In this document: in pieces, positions 1 to 11,826 of the stretch
Position numbering within the stretch: the stretch's first letter is position 1
Layout of the letters: every line of letters begins with the position of its first letter
From: Lomentospora prolificans
Taxonomy: Eukaryota; Ascomycota; Sordariomycetes; Microascales; Microascaceae
Direction of reading: 5' to 3'
Assembly: GCA_029532625.1 (NCBI GenBank)
Contig: JARFXM010000004.1
Span: 3,472,001 to 3,536,000 of the forward strand
DNA length: 64,000 bases
The notes under the pieces: model-generated
The model's input: the letters and a program-made list of their open reading frames with translations, nothing else
Told to the model about the DNA's origin: nothing
Database searches by the model: none
Position numbers and translations under genes: made by a program

Positions 1-220
1 ACAGGCGGGGTAGCACCACTCCTTTCGACACTCGTGCATTGGCACCGAAGGTGAAAGGAACAAGGAAAGAGGATGATATGAAAAGTTGTCCGAACGAATC
101 CCAGCGACATTCAACTCCGCACTTACCCATGTTTTGGTAGTCGGCGAGACTCTGCTTGGGCTGCGTGAGCTTGTAGCCCTGGGTCTCCTCGGGCATGGTG
201 TCATCGTCGTGGGAAGCCAT
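1..220 (-). CDS. rdi1: Rho GDP-dissociation inhibitor, first exon only (partial)
   Basis: Only the start of this gene lies in the window. The ATG is at 220-218 and exon 1 runs 220-127, ending in a GTAAGT donor at 126. The rest of 1-126 reads as intron. The 31 codons encode an acidic N-terminus followed by ETQGYKLTQPKQSLADYQNM, which matches the conserved N-terminal arm of fungal Rho-GDIs (a TPGYK-like motif followed by a short helix ending in a Met and an acidic residue). Known of the family: the arm clamps the switch regions of Rho/Cdc42 GTPases, and the immunoglobulin-like domain, here outside the window, hides the prenyl group and keeps the GTPase in the cytosol. The assignment rests on about 20 residues, so it is likely but not proven. 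The gene points away from the Bqt4-like gene, with 2.2 kb between the two starts. Confidence 0.78.
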   Translation of the reverse strand, partial: MASHDDDTMPEETQGYKLTQPKQSLADYQNMGKCGVECRWDSFGQLFISSSFLVPFTFGANARVSKGVVLPRL

Positions 221-2377
221 GGTGTCGGGATGGGTGCAACTCCTCGATAAGACTTTCAAGAAAGGATACGCAGGTAATGGCGATGCCTTCAAATCACAGA
301 GTTATATAGCGATGTCTGCAGATTTGAATTGGGTAAAATAGAAAAACAGAGACACGGATCAGATAGGAGGGGTATAAGCTCGCGAATGGGTGTTTCGAGA
401 GAGGAGTGGAGGCTGGAAGGAACCTTGACTTGGTGGGGTCAAGTTACAGGCCTGAGCCAGGACCACCCAAGGACAGCTGATTGAATTGGGATTCTACACC
501 GCAGGGGCGGGGAAGGAGGGGAGCAAAGTCGCTATAGCCCACCTGAGAGTTAATGTGCAAAATCGATGGCGATGATAGGTGGTCTGGAACCCCCCTGAGA
601 ATCCAAAAGAATCATGTTAACTTGAACGGTATTATGGGGACACAATTGGCTTGGTGGGCATGCTGGGCTGCCTAGCTGGCGTATATATAAATGTAGGACG
701 GCAACAGTATACATCCAAGCTAACAATTCGTTCGAATGATATATCACTGTCTAACGTAACATAACCCATGGAGGAGCTGGAGGCGTCAGGTATTCCGATG
801 TGCAAGGCGGATCATTGATATTAGGTCAGCCTCAAGGAAAGCGCACCGAAAAACGGCCAGGGCGGCTGGCTGGCGATCCTGGGGATGGGTGATGATGAGG
901 TGGCCCAGTAAGTCATTGGGGATAGAGGTGCTGGTCGCGCGCTGGAGTTCTGGGGCTCTGTGCCTCCCACGCTGGCTCTACAGCCGGCAAGGACCCGACC
1001 CAGTCAGCCAAGGTCCAGATGACTGAAGGCAGGCACCCAGCGAATCCGGCCACGACCCTGACGTTGCGCAAGGTGAACATTGAACTTACTCCCAGGCGAA
1101 GGACGAATGTAAAAGTACCGTGTGGAATTACCCCGTTGATACATCCATCTAGTAATATAACGCACGGTCCAATAATCCAATATCAGCTAGTCCCGGGCCA
1201 GCCCAGAGAGCGGGTGTACCTGGTGAGGAGTACCTTCGTACAAGGAAGACACGGACAGAAAAGGAGTAGGTTACAGTACGAGAAAAGAGCACGAGATATT
1301 AGACACTGTATATCTCATGGCAAACTGCACTAGTATCACAGTATGAGTCTCTGCAAGAGCCAGCATGTAAGACGTATCAATCCCAAATGCTACGTCGTGA
1401 CCACTGTCAAGAAGAGAAACGGGCAACAGCGCTAAGGATGGAAGACAATTTGAGTCTCTTGAGGTACAGCACACACTGCGCTCGGTTTGGTACATTGGGG
1501 CGCTTCGGACAGCTGTACTCCTGAAAGATCTGTACCTAACAGCGGCCAGCGAGTTGTGCCAAGAGCTAGCACAATACGAGCGAATGTGGTACATTTTCAG
1601 TGTGTGACCAAAGTATACAATTAACCTCCAACTGGCAATTTGTGCCAGCGCATAGACCGGGCGAGTCCCAATTGCCCCTGACACCTCAGTCCATCAATGA
1701 TACAATGTAGCACTCCCAATACTCCTCCGCTTCGTGCTGTTCCGTCTTCCGTCGACCCCCTTGTTTCCCAGTTGGCCCCCCCATCCCACGAACACCCAGG
1801 GTCCCTTCGATTGGGGAAAAAAGTGCTCGACACCCGGCGCGTCCTTTTCACTCACCACCCAATTTCATCCTGGACCTGAACTCTTGCCTCGTTGACTTCA
1901 ACACAGTTAGCCAATCCCCTACCCCATCTTCGGTCGCGGACTTTTCTGTGGCATTTTCCTCCTTCTTGCGCTTCTTCCCGTTTTTTTTATTTGATATAAT
2001 CCATCCTTCTGTAATGGAACTTTGATGCTTCTAATTGATAGCTCGGTAAGTTGAAGTTCTGACCCAGCAACCGAATGCGCGCCAGCTGTCAAGCTTTTCT
2101 CGCCTTCGCCCCGTCTTGTGCCTCCCATGCCTCCACCTGGCATTGCTCGGTGCAGGCCTCTTTGTATTATGGAACAAAATAGAGTTTCTAACATACCTTT
2201 GCTTGCGGCTCTTCAGCACTGATTACAATTCGAAACCCCCCTTGGCAGTTGTGTGATCTGAACAGGTAGTCACTTTTGGCTCGTTCGCGACCATCTCAAA
2301 CCGATTAAGTGTCATCAATCTTCGCATTCGCACAACCAAGCAGACCCGCGCGTTCTCGCGACGTACTCAAACTCACC
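221..2377. other. Intergenic region between divergent Rho-GDI and Bqt4-like genes
   Basis: No reading frame here gives a recognisable protein. The longest open frames are about 100-140 codons, on both strands, with unstructured composition. The stretch presumably carries both promoters and 5' leaders. A TATATATA-like sequence lies near 682-690, but nothing ties it to a transcript. Confidence 0.6.
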
Positions 2378-3854
2378 ATGACGCCCAATACGAAGAGGAG
2401 TCTTCCGGCAAAGGTTAACCCGCTATTAATCGAGAGTATCCCCGAATGTATGCTTCATCCTTGGTCGTCGACGTTTTCGCGTCCATAGCTCACGCCCTCT
2501 TGTAGACTCCGAACTCGTCTCGCGTCGCCGACTCGGCCAGACTCAACTGACACCTAAGATGGTTGGTCCCGGTGCGAGCGAACAAGCCAGCCTCGGTGCA
2601 TTTGACTACGCTCACCTCCGTGCCCCTCTGCCCAAAGGCATCGTCTCGGGCATCTTCAAGTCCAGTCCCAATAGCTACTTCTTGATGCGTCGCAGCCATG
2701 ACGGATACGTGTCCGCCACCGGCATGTTCAAGGCGACATTCCCCTACGCAGAGGCCGAGGAGGAGGAGAAGGAGCGCCAGTACATCAAGACTCTCGAGAC
2801 TACGAGTCGCGAGGAAACCGCTGGCAACATCTGGGTACCTCCGGAGCAAGCCCTAATTCTTGCTGAGGAGTATCAGATCACCCCCTGGATCCAGGCTCTC
2901 CTCGACCCGGCCAAGATTGCGGTCTCCAGCAGCAGTTCGTCGGACAGCCCTCCCAAGAACATTACGGCTCCTCCCAAGTTCGATCTTGCCAAGCATGCGC
3001 CGAGCCTTTCCGCGACCGCCGCAGCACCTAGCCTCGCACCCCCGACCCCGACGTCTCGATCGCGCGGTCGCAGGTCCGCTAGTCCTTCGAAGCTCCCCAA
3101 GAGGGCCGTAGCCTCTCCTCGCAAGCGCTCGACGAGGGTCAAGTCCGAATCGGTCGATCCCCCGCGAACCAGGAGCCGCAGCCAGTCTGTGGATGTCGAA
3201 GAAACGAGCGCGCGCGCCTCGAAGGAGGCCGAGGCCAAGGCTGATTCTCTCGTCATCCTACAATCTGTCGAGGAGGAGCCCGCTAAGGCCGAGGCAGACG
3301 TGAACGAGGAAGACGTCGAGCAAGAAGACGAAGGTAGCCAGAAGAAGTCCTCCGAGAGGTCTAGGAGGAAGAAAAAGTCAGCGGACTTGGGCAAGGTCCA
3401 TCTCCTGACTGCCGGCGAGCCCCCTTCGAAGGAAGAGACGCTTAAGATGTTGGCTGAAGCCAAGAAGATGGTCGAGGAGGCTGCGGAAAGCGCACCCGAA
3501 TCCCCATCGGAGGAGTCCTCAGCGGACGCCCCCGCAACGAACGGCGAGGTAGAGTCGAAGAAGAGCAAGCGAAAGGCTCAAGACATCTCGACTTCGGACG
3601 AGCCTACCGATAATAAGGTGGACGAGGAAGACAAGGAGAACGAGTCTGACGAGCGCCGTACGAAGAAGGCCAGGACTGAGATTGAGCTTCGCAAGGAGCG
3701 CGTTAGACAACGTGCTCTCGTCGGCATTTCTGCCGCCGTCGCTGTGGGGTAAGTATTTCTCCTGTGTGATTTTCCGAGTCATCGCTCAAATAGATTTGCT
3801 AACAATTGCGCGTGCTTCAGTGCCGTCGTACCCTGGCTCATTGGATTGATATAA
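2378..3854 (+). CDS. Bqt4-like KilA-N/APSES-domain inner nuclear membrane protein
   Basis: Three exons, 2378-2447, 2506-3748 and 3821-3854, give 448 residues. A small first exon supplies about 23 residues. The KilA-N/APSES fold covers roughly residues 65-160, with HDGYVSATGMFKA at about 88-100 and WVPPEQALILAEEY at about 133-146. A long Ser/Lys/Glu-rich disordered region with basic nuclear-localisation-like clusters follows. The protein ends in a single hydrophobic helix at about residues 428-448. This is the layout of fission yeast Bqt4, which anchors telomeres to the inner nuclear membrane through its C-terminal helix. The terminal helix rules out a soluble StuA-type transcription factor. 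The last intron (donor GTAAGT, branch TGCTAAC at 3797-3803) splits the membrane helix; if it is retained, a stop follows one codon later. Function in this organism is inferred from architecture only. Confidence 0.85.
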
Positions 3855-4872
3855 ACTGGATGTCTCCGACCAGGCCATACTTCAGGACGTAATACTAAAT
3901 GGGTTTGTGGAATACCGAGGCAGGTGTTGCGGGTCCATGGTGTTTTTGGGCTGGGGAGCTGATGATAGAAGCCCTTGGATCTATTTTCCCCGTTCTTGTT
4001 CCCCTCTATTATTTTTTTATACTTCTTTTAAACATACCCCCCATGTCATGATCCCGCTTTTCACACTTCTCAATCCCTCAAGGTGGCGCACAGTTTTCTC
4101 TGGTTCTTTCTCTTGCGGTTAGGTAGCCCTGACAGCTCCAATCCACGCGAGATGCTGCCACAATTGTCCCTTCCTCTGCCACCTTTTCTCACACACTACG
4201 CATCACACGCACATTCTCTCGCTCTCGCTCTCGCTCTCTCGTACGCTTTTTTCTTAGCTCGTTCTCTTCCTGTTCTTTCGTGAGGCTCGTGGGTTTATAA
4301 ATATACTACTATTTAAAACGGTTGATTGGAGACAGGTCTGGGGTAAACTCAAACGCAATCTGGATCACGGAGATGTTGTTGGTTGAATGGACGGGACGAC
4401 GGACGACGTACGACGTAGGGTTCGGTGAGGCTATTCGCAGGGCCCAAATTTCATCAGATCTTGATATGGAATATTGCCTCTGGTCTCGCTTCCTTTCCCT
4501 TGTACGCGGTAAAGGTGAAGATGCTAAACAGTTTGTCATTGTGGGTGTGTGTGTAATTATGTTCCATCTTGTCTCGGTCCACAGGTGGGTAGCAGCGGCA
4601 ATGGGCGGCCCATTAGCCCGAGGCAACAACATTAAACTGGCAGCTCGAAGACACACGCCGGCCCAGTCAGTCAATCAATGCACTGATAGCCATAGGCGGT
4701 CCCTTCCCACCCCGCATTCCAGAATCCGGGGGAGCCAGCACTTATTATAGCCGATACCATCACCACACCCCAAGTGTAAGACCCGAGGCTGGTGACGTCT
4801 GCCGTTTTTGACACCCCAATTCACCGTCCGACCACAGTGGAACCAGGAAGGAAGACAAAAAAGAAGAACACC
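3855..4872. other. Intergenic, 3' region of Bqt4-like gene and HIBADH promoter
   Basis: No credible coding region. The strand-specific T/C-rich sequence and a CTCTCG/CT microsatellite at about 4214-4245 fit a 3' untranslated region. A CT- and A-rich leader precedes the HIBADH start at 4873. Confidence 0.6.
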
Positions 4873-6130
4873 ATGGCGGCTTTCAGGATCTTACGGGCCG
4901 TCCCTGCACAGCGCCGGGCCTTTTCTTCGTCAGTCCGTCGCTTGGATATGTATGGCTTCATCGGCTTAGGCCAAATGGTACGCCGAAATCTTGAAACGGA
5001 GAGGATGAGATAATCGCGGTCTCTCCCTCTCAATGAGACCATTTGCAGTGACGTTCTTATATTTGGCCTAACGCGATTACGCCTCTAGGGATATCAAATG
5101 GTGAAGAACCTACAAAAGAAAATGCCGACCACTGATACGATTCGGGTGTTCGACATCAACAAAGCTGCGACGGAGAAACTGGTGGCCGAGGTGCATAGCT
5201 CCATGCCGGGTGGCGCTGTTGTCAAAGTGGCGTCAAGTCCTTTTGAGGCAGCCAAAGACTCGGTAAGTCTATGCCATTTGCTTTGCAACAGCGCGGCCTG
5301 GGTGTCGGGGGTTTGCGGTCGGGTTGTCTACCATCCTATTGTGGCCCTGGCATTCTGCGTTGGTTGAGGTGCTCGGAACGCAGTGGATTAACAACCGTCC
5401 ACGACAGGATACTGTGATAACCGTTCTCCCCGAACCAGTACACGTGAAGACTGTCTACTCGTCCATCCTCCAGGACTCTCTCCCCTCGCGCGACCGCCTC
5501 TTTATCGACTGCTCAACCATTGACCCCTCATCCTCCCAAGAGGTCGCAGGATGGGTAAAGAAGGCTAATCAAGGTCACTTTGTCGACGCGCCAATGTCAG
5601 GCGGTGTCGTTGGCGCGAATGCCGGGACCCTGACCTTTATGCTCGGGGCAGAAAGCGATCTCGTGCCGCGCACCGAGCCTATTCTACTGCGGATGGGCCG
5701 CCGCGTGCTCCATTGCGGTGCGCAAGGAGCCGGACTGTCGGCGAAGCTCGCGAACAACTACTTGCTAGCTATCAACAACATTGCCACGGCTGAGGCGATG
5801 AATCTCGGCATGCGATGGGGGCTGGATCCTAAGACGCTCGCAAACGTCATCAACGTCAGCACCGGGAAGTGCTGGCCGTCCGAAATAAACAACCCGGTCA
5901 AGGGCGTCGTCGATGGCGCGCCGGCCAGCCGAGACTACGCCGGAGGTTTCGGGGTGTCGCTGATGAAGAAGGACTTGAAGCTTGCCCTGCTAGCGGCTGA
6001 CGAGGCGGGCGCGCGGTTAGAGCTGGGTGACAAGGCGAGGGATGTGTACGAGGCGACGGAAAGTGACGAGCGATGTGCTGGGAGGGACTTTTCAGTGGTG
6101 TACAGGTATATAGGCGGCAAGGAGGAATGA
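4873..6130 (+). CDS. 3-hydroxyisobutyrate dehydrogenase, mitochondrial
   Basis: Exons 4873-4977, 5089-5262 and 5408-6130 keep frame and give 333 residues. The enzyme oxidises 3-hydroxyisobutyrate to methylmalonate semialdehyde with NAD+ in mitochondrial valine breakdown. The first 25 residues (MAAFRILRAVPAQRRAFSSS...) are Arg/Ser/Ala-rich without acids, as in a matrix presequence. The Rossmann nucleotide-binding motif GFIGLGQMG is at residues 28-36. The substrate signature DAPMSGG lies in exon 3, and the GAGLSAKLANN segment carries the expected catalytic Lys. The C-terminal DYAGGFGVSLMKKDLKLA segment is also typical. I chose the start for its context (CACCATGG) and the presequence; in-frame codons upstream read into the leader. 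Beta-hydroxyacid dehydrogenases acting on related substrates cannot be excluded, but the overall match is to HIBADH. Confidence 0.94.
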
Positions 6131-7089
6131 TAATAGCCCACATGCTTCACAAATAATTAAGATGTGCGATAAGATCCCGAGCAATCCCAGACAGTGTCAT
6201 CGGGTAGGCGAAAAGACGGGGTGAGATATCTATGACGCCTGCGATTTGGTTTTATTGTCTGTCCGGATGGTGCCGTCCCGACAACCCGGATCACCTCGAC
6301 GGCTTGCGGTCCTCATTCCCGGGTCCCTGGTCGCTGTTTATTTTTCGAGACCTGGGGCTATTCCTGGTTAAAACATCTTGAAAAGCTGTTTGGCTTCAAT
6401 CCCGTTCATGGCGTGTGATCGAGCACTCATCGGTATACTAGAAATAATCCTCCTCCAAAGCGTTCTAAAATGCGACGAGACGTCATCTATATCATCGGCA
6501 TTTCTCGAGAGGTGCACACCCAAGACTTTTATCGATAGAGCAGATCGTATGACATGGAGCGCTCTCTTCCCATGGATTTATGAGCCCCTGATCATTCCCG
6601 GTAGCTACAGGAGAAAGCTACCCAAATATTCGGACGCTACCATCCGGGAAGCCCTCCATCCGGGACCCGAATACGACTAGAAGCGTTATTTTGCATTCCT
6701 TGGCCTTCTTCCTCCCCCGCCCTTCCCTCCACTCCAGCGATGTAGTATTATTGATTCAGTCCCCCTCCCATCCTGGTTGGCCTTGTCTTGCCAAATCTGT
6801 CAAGTTTTGCAGACGACACCCTGCTGTTTGAGCTTGCGCTGGTGGACCGTTCCGCCTCATTTCCCGCACACATCGCTCCATCTTCATAAACTTACCAGGA
6901 GAACCGGCTCATAAAGTGATCGCTTCGCCCCCTTTGCGATTCTTAATCCATTGCTGCGGCCGTGACCCGCATACCAGTTGAGGCCTGACACCAGTTTACT
7001 TCGCGCACCGATATATCCAGCAGCCGGCTTCACCTGCCCTCTAGCATCACACACAAAAGAGATTCGGGACGGACCACAGCCGCATCATC
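6131..7089. other. Intergenic between HIBADH and RTA1-like gene
   Basis: No supported gene. An open frame of 100 codons at 6378-6680 has no recognisable features. CT-rich stretches at about 6700-6780 look like the leader or promoter of the RTA1-like gene. Confidence 0.6.
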
Positions 7090-8428
7090 ATGTCCAACGA
7101 CGGCAGTCTGCGGGCTTCCTTCATGGCCTGCGAGGAGCTGTCGGCCTATTGCCCGGTTGAAGCCACCGTTTTGGGATATGCGCCGAATCTAGGCGCCAGC
7201 ATCTTCTTTACTATCGCTTTCGGAATCGCTGCTTTTGCGACCATTGGCATCGGAATATGGAAGCGAACCTGGACTTTTATGATGGCGGTTGGTCTCGGAG
7301 CACTACTCGAGACAATGGGTTTGTTCTCCTCTCGTCCACTTCTCTCGCTAGTCTAGCAACCCAAGAAGCGCAAGCAAACCCTTGCGCTTTGGGTTGGTGT
7401 CGTCCAAGGCACCCAAACCGAACTTCGCGACACAACTAACAACAAGTTGCACCAAAACACAGGCTACGCCGGCCGCGCGGCAATGAACAAGAACCCGTGG
7501 AACAAAGACGCCTTCCAGATGCAAATCTGCGTCATCATCCTCGGCCCCACCGTCATCTGCGCCGGCATCTACCTCGTCATCAAGCACGTCGCCCTCAACG
7601 TCGACCCGTCCATGTCGCGCGTCGCCCCCAAGTGGTACCCGCTCTTCTTCCTCCCCGCCGACATCTCCTGCCTCCTCATCCAAGCCATCGGAGGCTCGCT
7701 TGCTGCCGCCGCCGGGAGCACGAACCAGAAGCTACTCGATGGCGGTAACCGTGCCATCATCGCCGGCATCTGCCTTCAGGTTGTCGTCCTGTCGCTTTTC
7801 GGCCTTGTCTCTGGGGAGTACGTGTTTAGGGTCCATCGCAAGATCAAGGCTTTAGGAAGGGAGGAGGCCGAGAGGCAGGGCATGGGGCTGTGGTTCGAGA
7901 AGAAGTTTAGGATATTTTTGAGGGCGGCTTTGACTGCCTACCTTGCCGTATTCTTGCGATGTATTTACCGGTAAGTCGGCCGCCTCGGGTGCCAAGGTAT
8001 CATGTTGCAAAAAGTGCTTTTGGGGTGGTGGCTGATATGGTGTTACTATATAGTATTGCCGAGATGGCTGGCGGATGGGGGTAAGTTTCTGCTACTCCAT
8101 ATGTCTCTAAAGCTACGGCTTCGGTCAAGACTAACATCCGCTAGCAATCACATTATGCAGGACGAAATCTCCTTTATCATACTTGACTCTTGGTAAGTGG
8201 CCTCAGTGCTGCAAGTGCTCTTTGCTCCTCTACCCCAAATCCGCGCGCGGGCGAAACCCTAACCTCCTCGCTAGTCTGTGCCTCATTGCTGTGTGGCTTT
8301 TGACAATTTTTGCCCCTGGGATTTACTTCCCGCAGATGGCGAACGCGAGGAAGAAGCAGGATGGAGATGCCGAGAAGAGCGCCACTGCAACCGAAGGTGT
8401 TCTTTCAGAAGGCGCTGCCACCGAGTAG
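7090..8428 (+). CDS. RTA1-like seven-transmembrane protein (lipid-translocating exporter family)
   Basis: Five exons (7090-7318, 7463-7970, 8054-8080, 8145-8192, 8275-8428) keep phase and give 321 residues. The protein has seven hydrophobic segments. An extracellular N-terminus contains two Cys (MACEELSAYC), followed by a first membrane helix near residues 35-58. The family motifs are easy to see: ETMGYAGR at the first splice junction, PLFFLPADISCLLIQAIGG in the middle, and RCIYRIAEMAGGWG read across the intron at 7971-8053. A short, charged cytosolic tail ends the protein. Fungal RTA1 family members include yeast Rsb1, implicated in sphingoid long-chain-base export, and Rta1, linked to 7-aminocholesterol resistance. 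The precise substrate cannot be read from sequence. Exon 3 is only 27 nt and encodes part of the family signature, so a gene finder could easily miss it. Confidence 0.94.
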
Positions 8429-8738
8429 CTTTCTGGCCATCTTTACCAGCTCTTTTTTTTTTTATATATATATATTATTATTTTTTTTTTTTTTTTTTGG
8501 CTTGTCAGAGAGTGTGTCTGAGTATCTGGCGTTATCCGGCGTTGTTATGTGTACAAAATGCGGTTGGATGGCGAGAAGGTCGTAATATTTACAGCTCATG
8601 TGCTTCGAAACTCGGTTTTCTGCCCAACTTCTATTTCCCTAGCTTCTATGGAAATGATAGTTCGTTTCGAATACAGAGCCAGATTCGAAAATATTCCTCT
8701 CTATACTGGCTTCTAATGCCATAATCCAATATGAGCAC
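8429..8738. other. Convergent 3' region with long T and AT tracts
   Basis: Short spacer between the convergent RTA1-like and AP-3 beta genes. It contains a T run, a TATATATATA stretch and a second T run of about 18 nt between roughly 8449 and 8499. It probably holds the 3' ends of both transcripts; no coding signal is seen. Confidence 0.6.
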
Positions 8739-11252
8739 TCATGACTTCATCAGTCCATCATTTTCCGCACTGCTCTCTTCTTCAGATTCGTCTTCGTCCT
8801 CCTCCTCCTCCTCATCCTCTTCCTCTTCATCATCGTCCTCTTCTTCCTCATCTTCGTCCTCTTCTCCCTCATCTTCGTCCTCCTCAGTGCTTCCTTCTTC
8901 TTCCCCTCCATCATCCTCCGCTAGCCAGTCATCTAGGGTCTTAGCCCCAACCGCTTCGCCATTTTTGATAGATGATGAGATGCCGCTGCCTTTAGACGCG
9001 ATGCTGTCCAGCCTTTGGCTAGCGGGAACGACGCCCCTGTTCTCGGTATATCCCCCGGTGGGTACGTCGGTATCACGTAGCGTTGGGTCTGGCTCGTTCC
9101 CTTTCGTAACCCAGTCAGGAAGGGGAGTGTAACCTTTCAGTCCATGAATGCCACCCCCTCCGGCGAGAACCAGAGCTGAGGACCCAAGCATAAACCCTTT
9201 ACGGGTTTCTGACGGACTTGGGGCTTGGGGGGCAGGTTTGGGAGCGAGGAGCATAAGGGTAGCCAACTGAGGCACGGCGAGAAGAGCACGGTACATTCTC
9301 GCTCGATCACGAAGATCGTACGACACATCATACCGGACGAGCAGAAGCACATACTCCCACAATTTCGCAATCACATGCTCTTCTTCACCAGGCGAACCTG
9401 CCAGATCTAGGCCCTCGGAAACCTCGGCTTTCTCTTCTGAAGCCTTCTTCTCTTCTTTCTCTTCGTTGACCCTGTTAAGATGATGAAGGTACACTTTGGC
9501 CGCCAGCAGCACAATCTGCTGCTTCGCCGCCTCGGATTCGCTCGCAAAATCTCGAAGAATGATTCGTAAAACGTCAGCTGCAATGTTGTCTTCGCCGCGT
9601 AACCCGGCAAACTCGCCAACCAGCCAGATAATCGTAGCACGCGCCTGCGGGTCAGTGGCGCTGTCGAGATTCTTCGCCAAGCGCACAACCGTACCAATAT
9701 GACTCTCTGGGTCTTGCTGGATAAGATGTCGGATTACTGTTAGAGACTCCGCTGCTAACCGCCCGTCGAGACTGGCAATCTGGTCGAGTAAGAGACGAAG
9801 GCAGCGGGGCGCCATGGAGCTATCGGCTTGGGCGCAACGACCAATGGCGCGTACAGACTCTCTGACCAGTAAAGGATCCGAAGACCCGCGAGAGAAATGT
9901 TCTAATTCGTGCAGAATCAAACTCTTGATATGCGAGTTGCTATGGGGAAAGATGAGAGTAAGGACTTCGAGCTTAAGCTCCCATACCGGCGCGGGATCTG
10001 TATGGCGAACAAGGAAATGATTTGCGTATTTGACGAAGTCCGCGGGCCATTTAAGACAGATGGATACGATGTTGTAAAGGGCAACCTGCTGTATGTCTGA
10101 AGCGCCCCGGAGAAGGGCTATAAGAGGTCCGATAGCAAGCCTAACGTATTCTCTGGTTCCTAAGTCGGCGTAGCATCTCACTACCGCGATGACTACGCCG
10201 GAGTTCCTGCTCTGCAGAAGTGGCTTTATAGAGTTTAGTAGTAATTGAAGGTCAGGGTCGAGTAGGATCTCGGTACCGTTGCCCTCAGTTCCCGGACTGT
10301 CATAAAAGCTCCGTAAGTCGGTACTCTGGCTGGGTTTCTCGGTCTGATCGGCCTTCCGTGTCCTTCTTGGAAAGCATTTTCTTGCGTAATATGTCATCAT
10401 ACGGAGGGTGGCAAGTTGTCCCCATTCATCCATATCCACGATCTTCTTGACAAGGCCCCTGTAGTTTTTGTGGATCAGATCGATGCGATCGGGGCACATC
10501 TCCATAAAGGAGATGACCGCAGCGCCGGCGACGTAGTATTGCTTATCACCGAGAAGTGTCGTGAGGTAGTCCACGAGCTGAGGTGCCTGGCTGGGGTCGA
10601 GGCGGTAGCATTTTGGTATCGCAAGAGCGGCCGCTCGTCGTACGTAGGGGCTCATATCCGCGACACCCTTCTTGATAGCGAGAGACACAATCTGGCTAAT
10701 CACGGGAACTCGGATCCCCGACATGGTTTTGAGGGCGAGGGCTCGTACTTGGGCATCCTTGTCAGAGAGGGACTTTTGGATTGTATTGATGGAGAGAAGA
10801 GCAAGATCGGGTTCTTGTTCGGCATGGTGTATCAGGTAGATATAGACGAGCTTTTTTATTTCGATATTGGGCGACGCAACGTTCTTTACGACGGAAGAAA
10901 AGAAAGGGAGCGTCTTTTGCGACCGGTACATCATCTATCGCTACCGCGTTAGCTACAAAGGTCGGTAGGACATGGGTCGATCGGGTAAGGAGATTCGGAA
11001 ACTGCGCAGAAACGTACAGCAATGACGCGACGCAAGCCGTCAAGGACATCACGCTCGTTTCTGCTGTCGAGGAGCTTTTTAATTTGGCCACGATCCAGTG
11101 GTCGCGTGCTACGAGAGCTTCGTGTCGCCTGGGCGGCATCCAGGGTAAGCTCTCGAGCTGGCGCAGAGTCAGTCAGCGCAGAGTCGATATTAGGACATTT
11201 CCCGGTACTTACCACTCTCTAAGAGGGAGGATATCCTCGATAACGACTCCAT
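8739..11252 (-). CDS. apl6: AP-3 adaptor complex subunit beta
   Basis: Three exons on the minus strand, 11252-11213, 11157-11018 and 10934-8739, give 791 residues. The N-terminus MESLSRISSLLES and the segment GQIKKLLDSRNERDVLDGLRRVIAMMYRSQ across the second junction are typical of AP-3 beta. The adaptin armadillo/HEAT trunk follows, with motifs such as EIKKLVYIYLIHHAEQEPDL, YVRRAAALAIPK and DEWGQLATLRMM. A proline-rich hinge precedes a very acidic Glu/Asp C-terminal tail of about 70 residues. AP-3 sorts cargo from the Golgi to the vacuole, bypassing endosomes. The short exons 1 and 2 were placed because each joint keeps phase and restores the family N-terminus. The acidic tail comes from a GAA/GAG/GAC/GAT triplet tract at about 8750-8930. 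No separate C-terminal appendage domain is evident. The start lies 574 bp from the divergent gene at 11827. Confidence 0.95.
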
Positions 11253-11826
11253 CTCGGGCTATGTGAAAGGTGCCCTCGTTGCGAAGGCTTTTGTTGGGAG
11301 TTTAGGTGGTGGTGGCCTTGGCCGAGGTGACGTCTTGTGGCCCCGAGATTGAGAAGGCAAGGTGGGGGCATGATTGAGGGCAGGTGCACTATTACTTGTA
11401 GGTACCTCGCTGACATCCATTGATGGACCTTGATGTGGGGTGGCTGACAAGTTACAACTGAAAATAAACCTTGCTGCCAGTAAGCACATCTCTTATTAAC
11501 ACGATGCACTCAGCTAAAAATGCACCCTTGGCACCTGGCTATTCCGTGAACCAAGCTTTCGCGCGAATCCGAGCTGCTGTGAATATGCTTGCCAGGATTC
11601 GGGGCGAGCTTTCACTTCTTCTCTAATCATAAACTCCAGAGGTTGAATTCCCGAGACGCCATCCTCTCGGTCCATGGCAGACCCCAAGACCGGCTCTCTT
11701 AACTTCCTCTGTGGGCATCACGACGAGCCGGCAGCTCTCCATCTAGATGACGTGGGAGGCCGACGGGGCTTCCACTGATCAACGTGCTCCTTTGTCGCTA
11801 CCGCTCACTTTATCTGTACCAGTCAG
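11253..11826. promoter_or_regulatory. Divergent intergenic region between AP-3 beta and the 234-residue gene
   Basis: 574 bp separate two start codons on opposite strands, so the stretch must hold both promoters or one shared bidirectional promoter. No coding signal and no clear TATA box are visible. The role is inferred from gene orientation. Confidence 0.5.

Noticed and set aside
8731..9132. Plus-strand frame with a long Ser run
   Set aside because: It is the mirror of the acidic tail of AP-3 beta; the coding strand has the family match.
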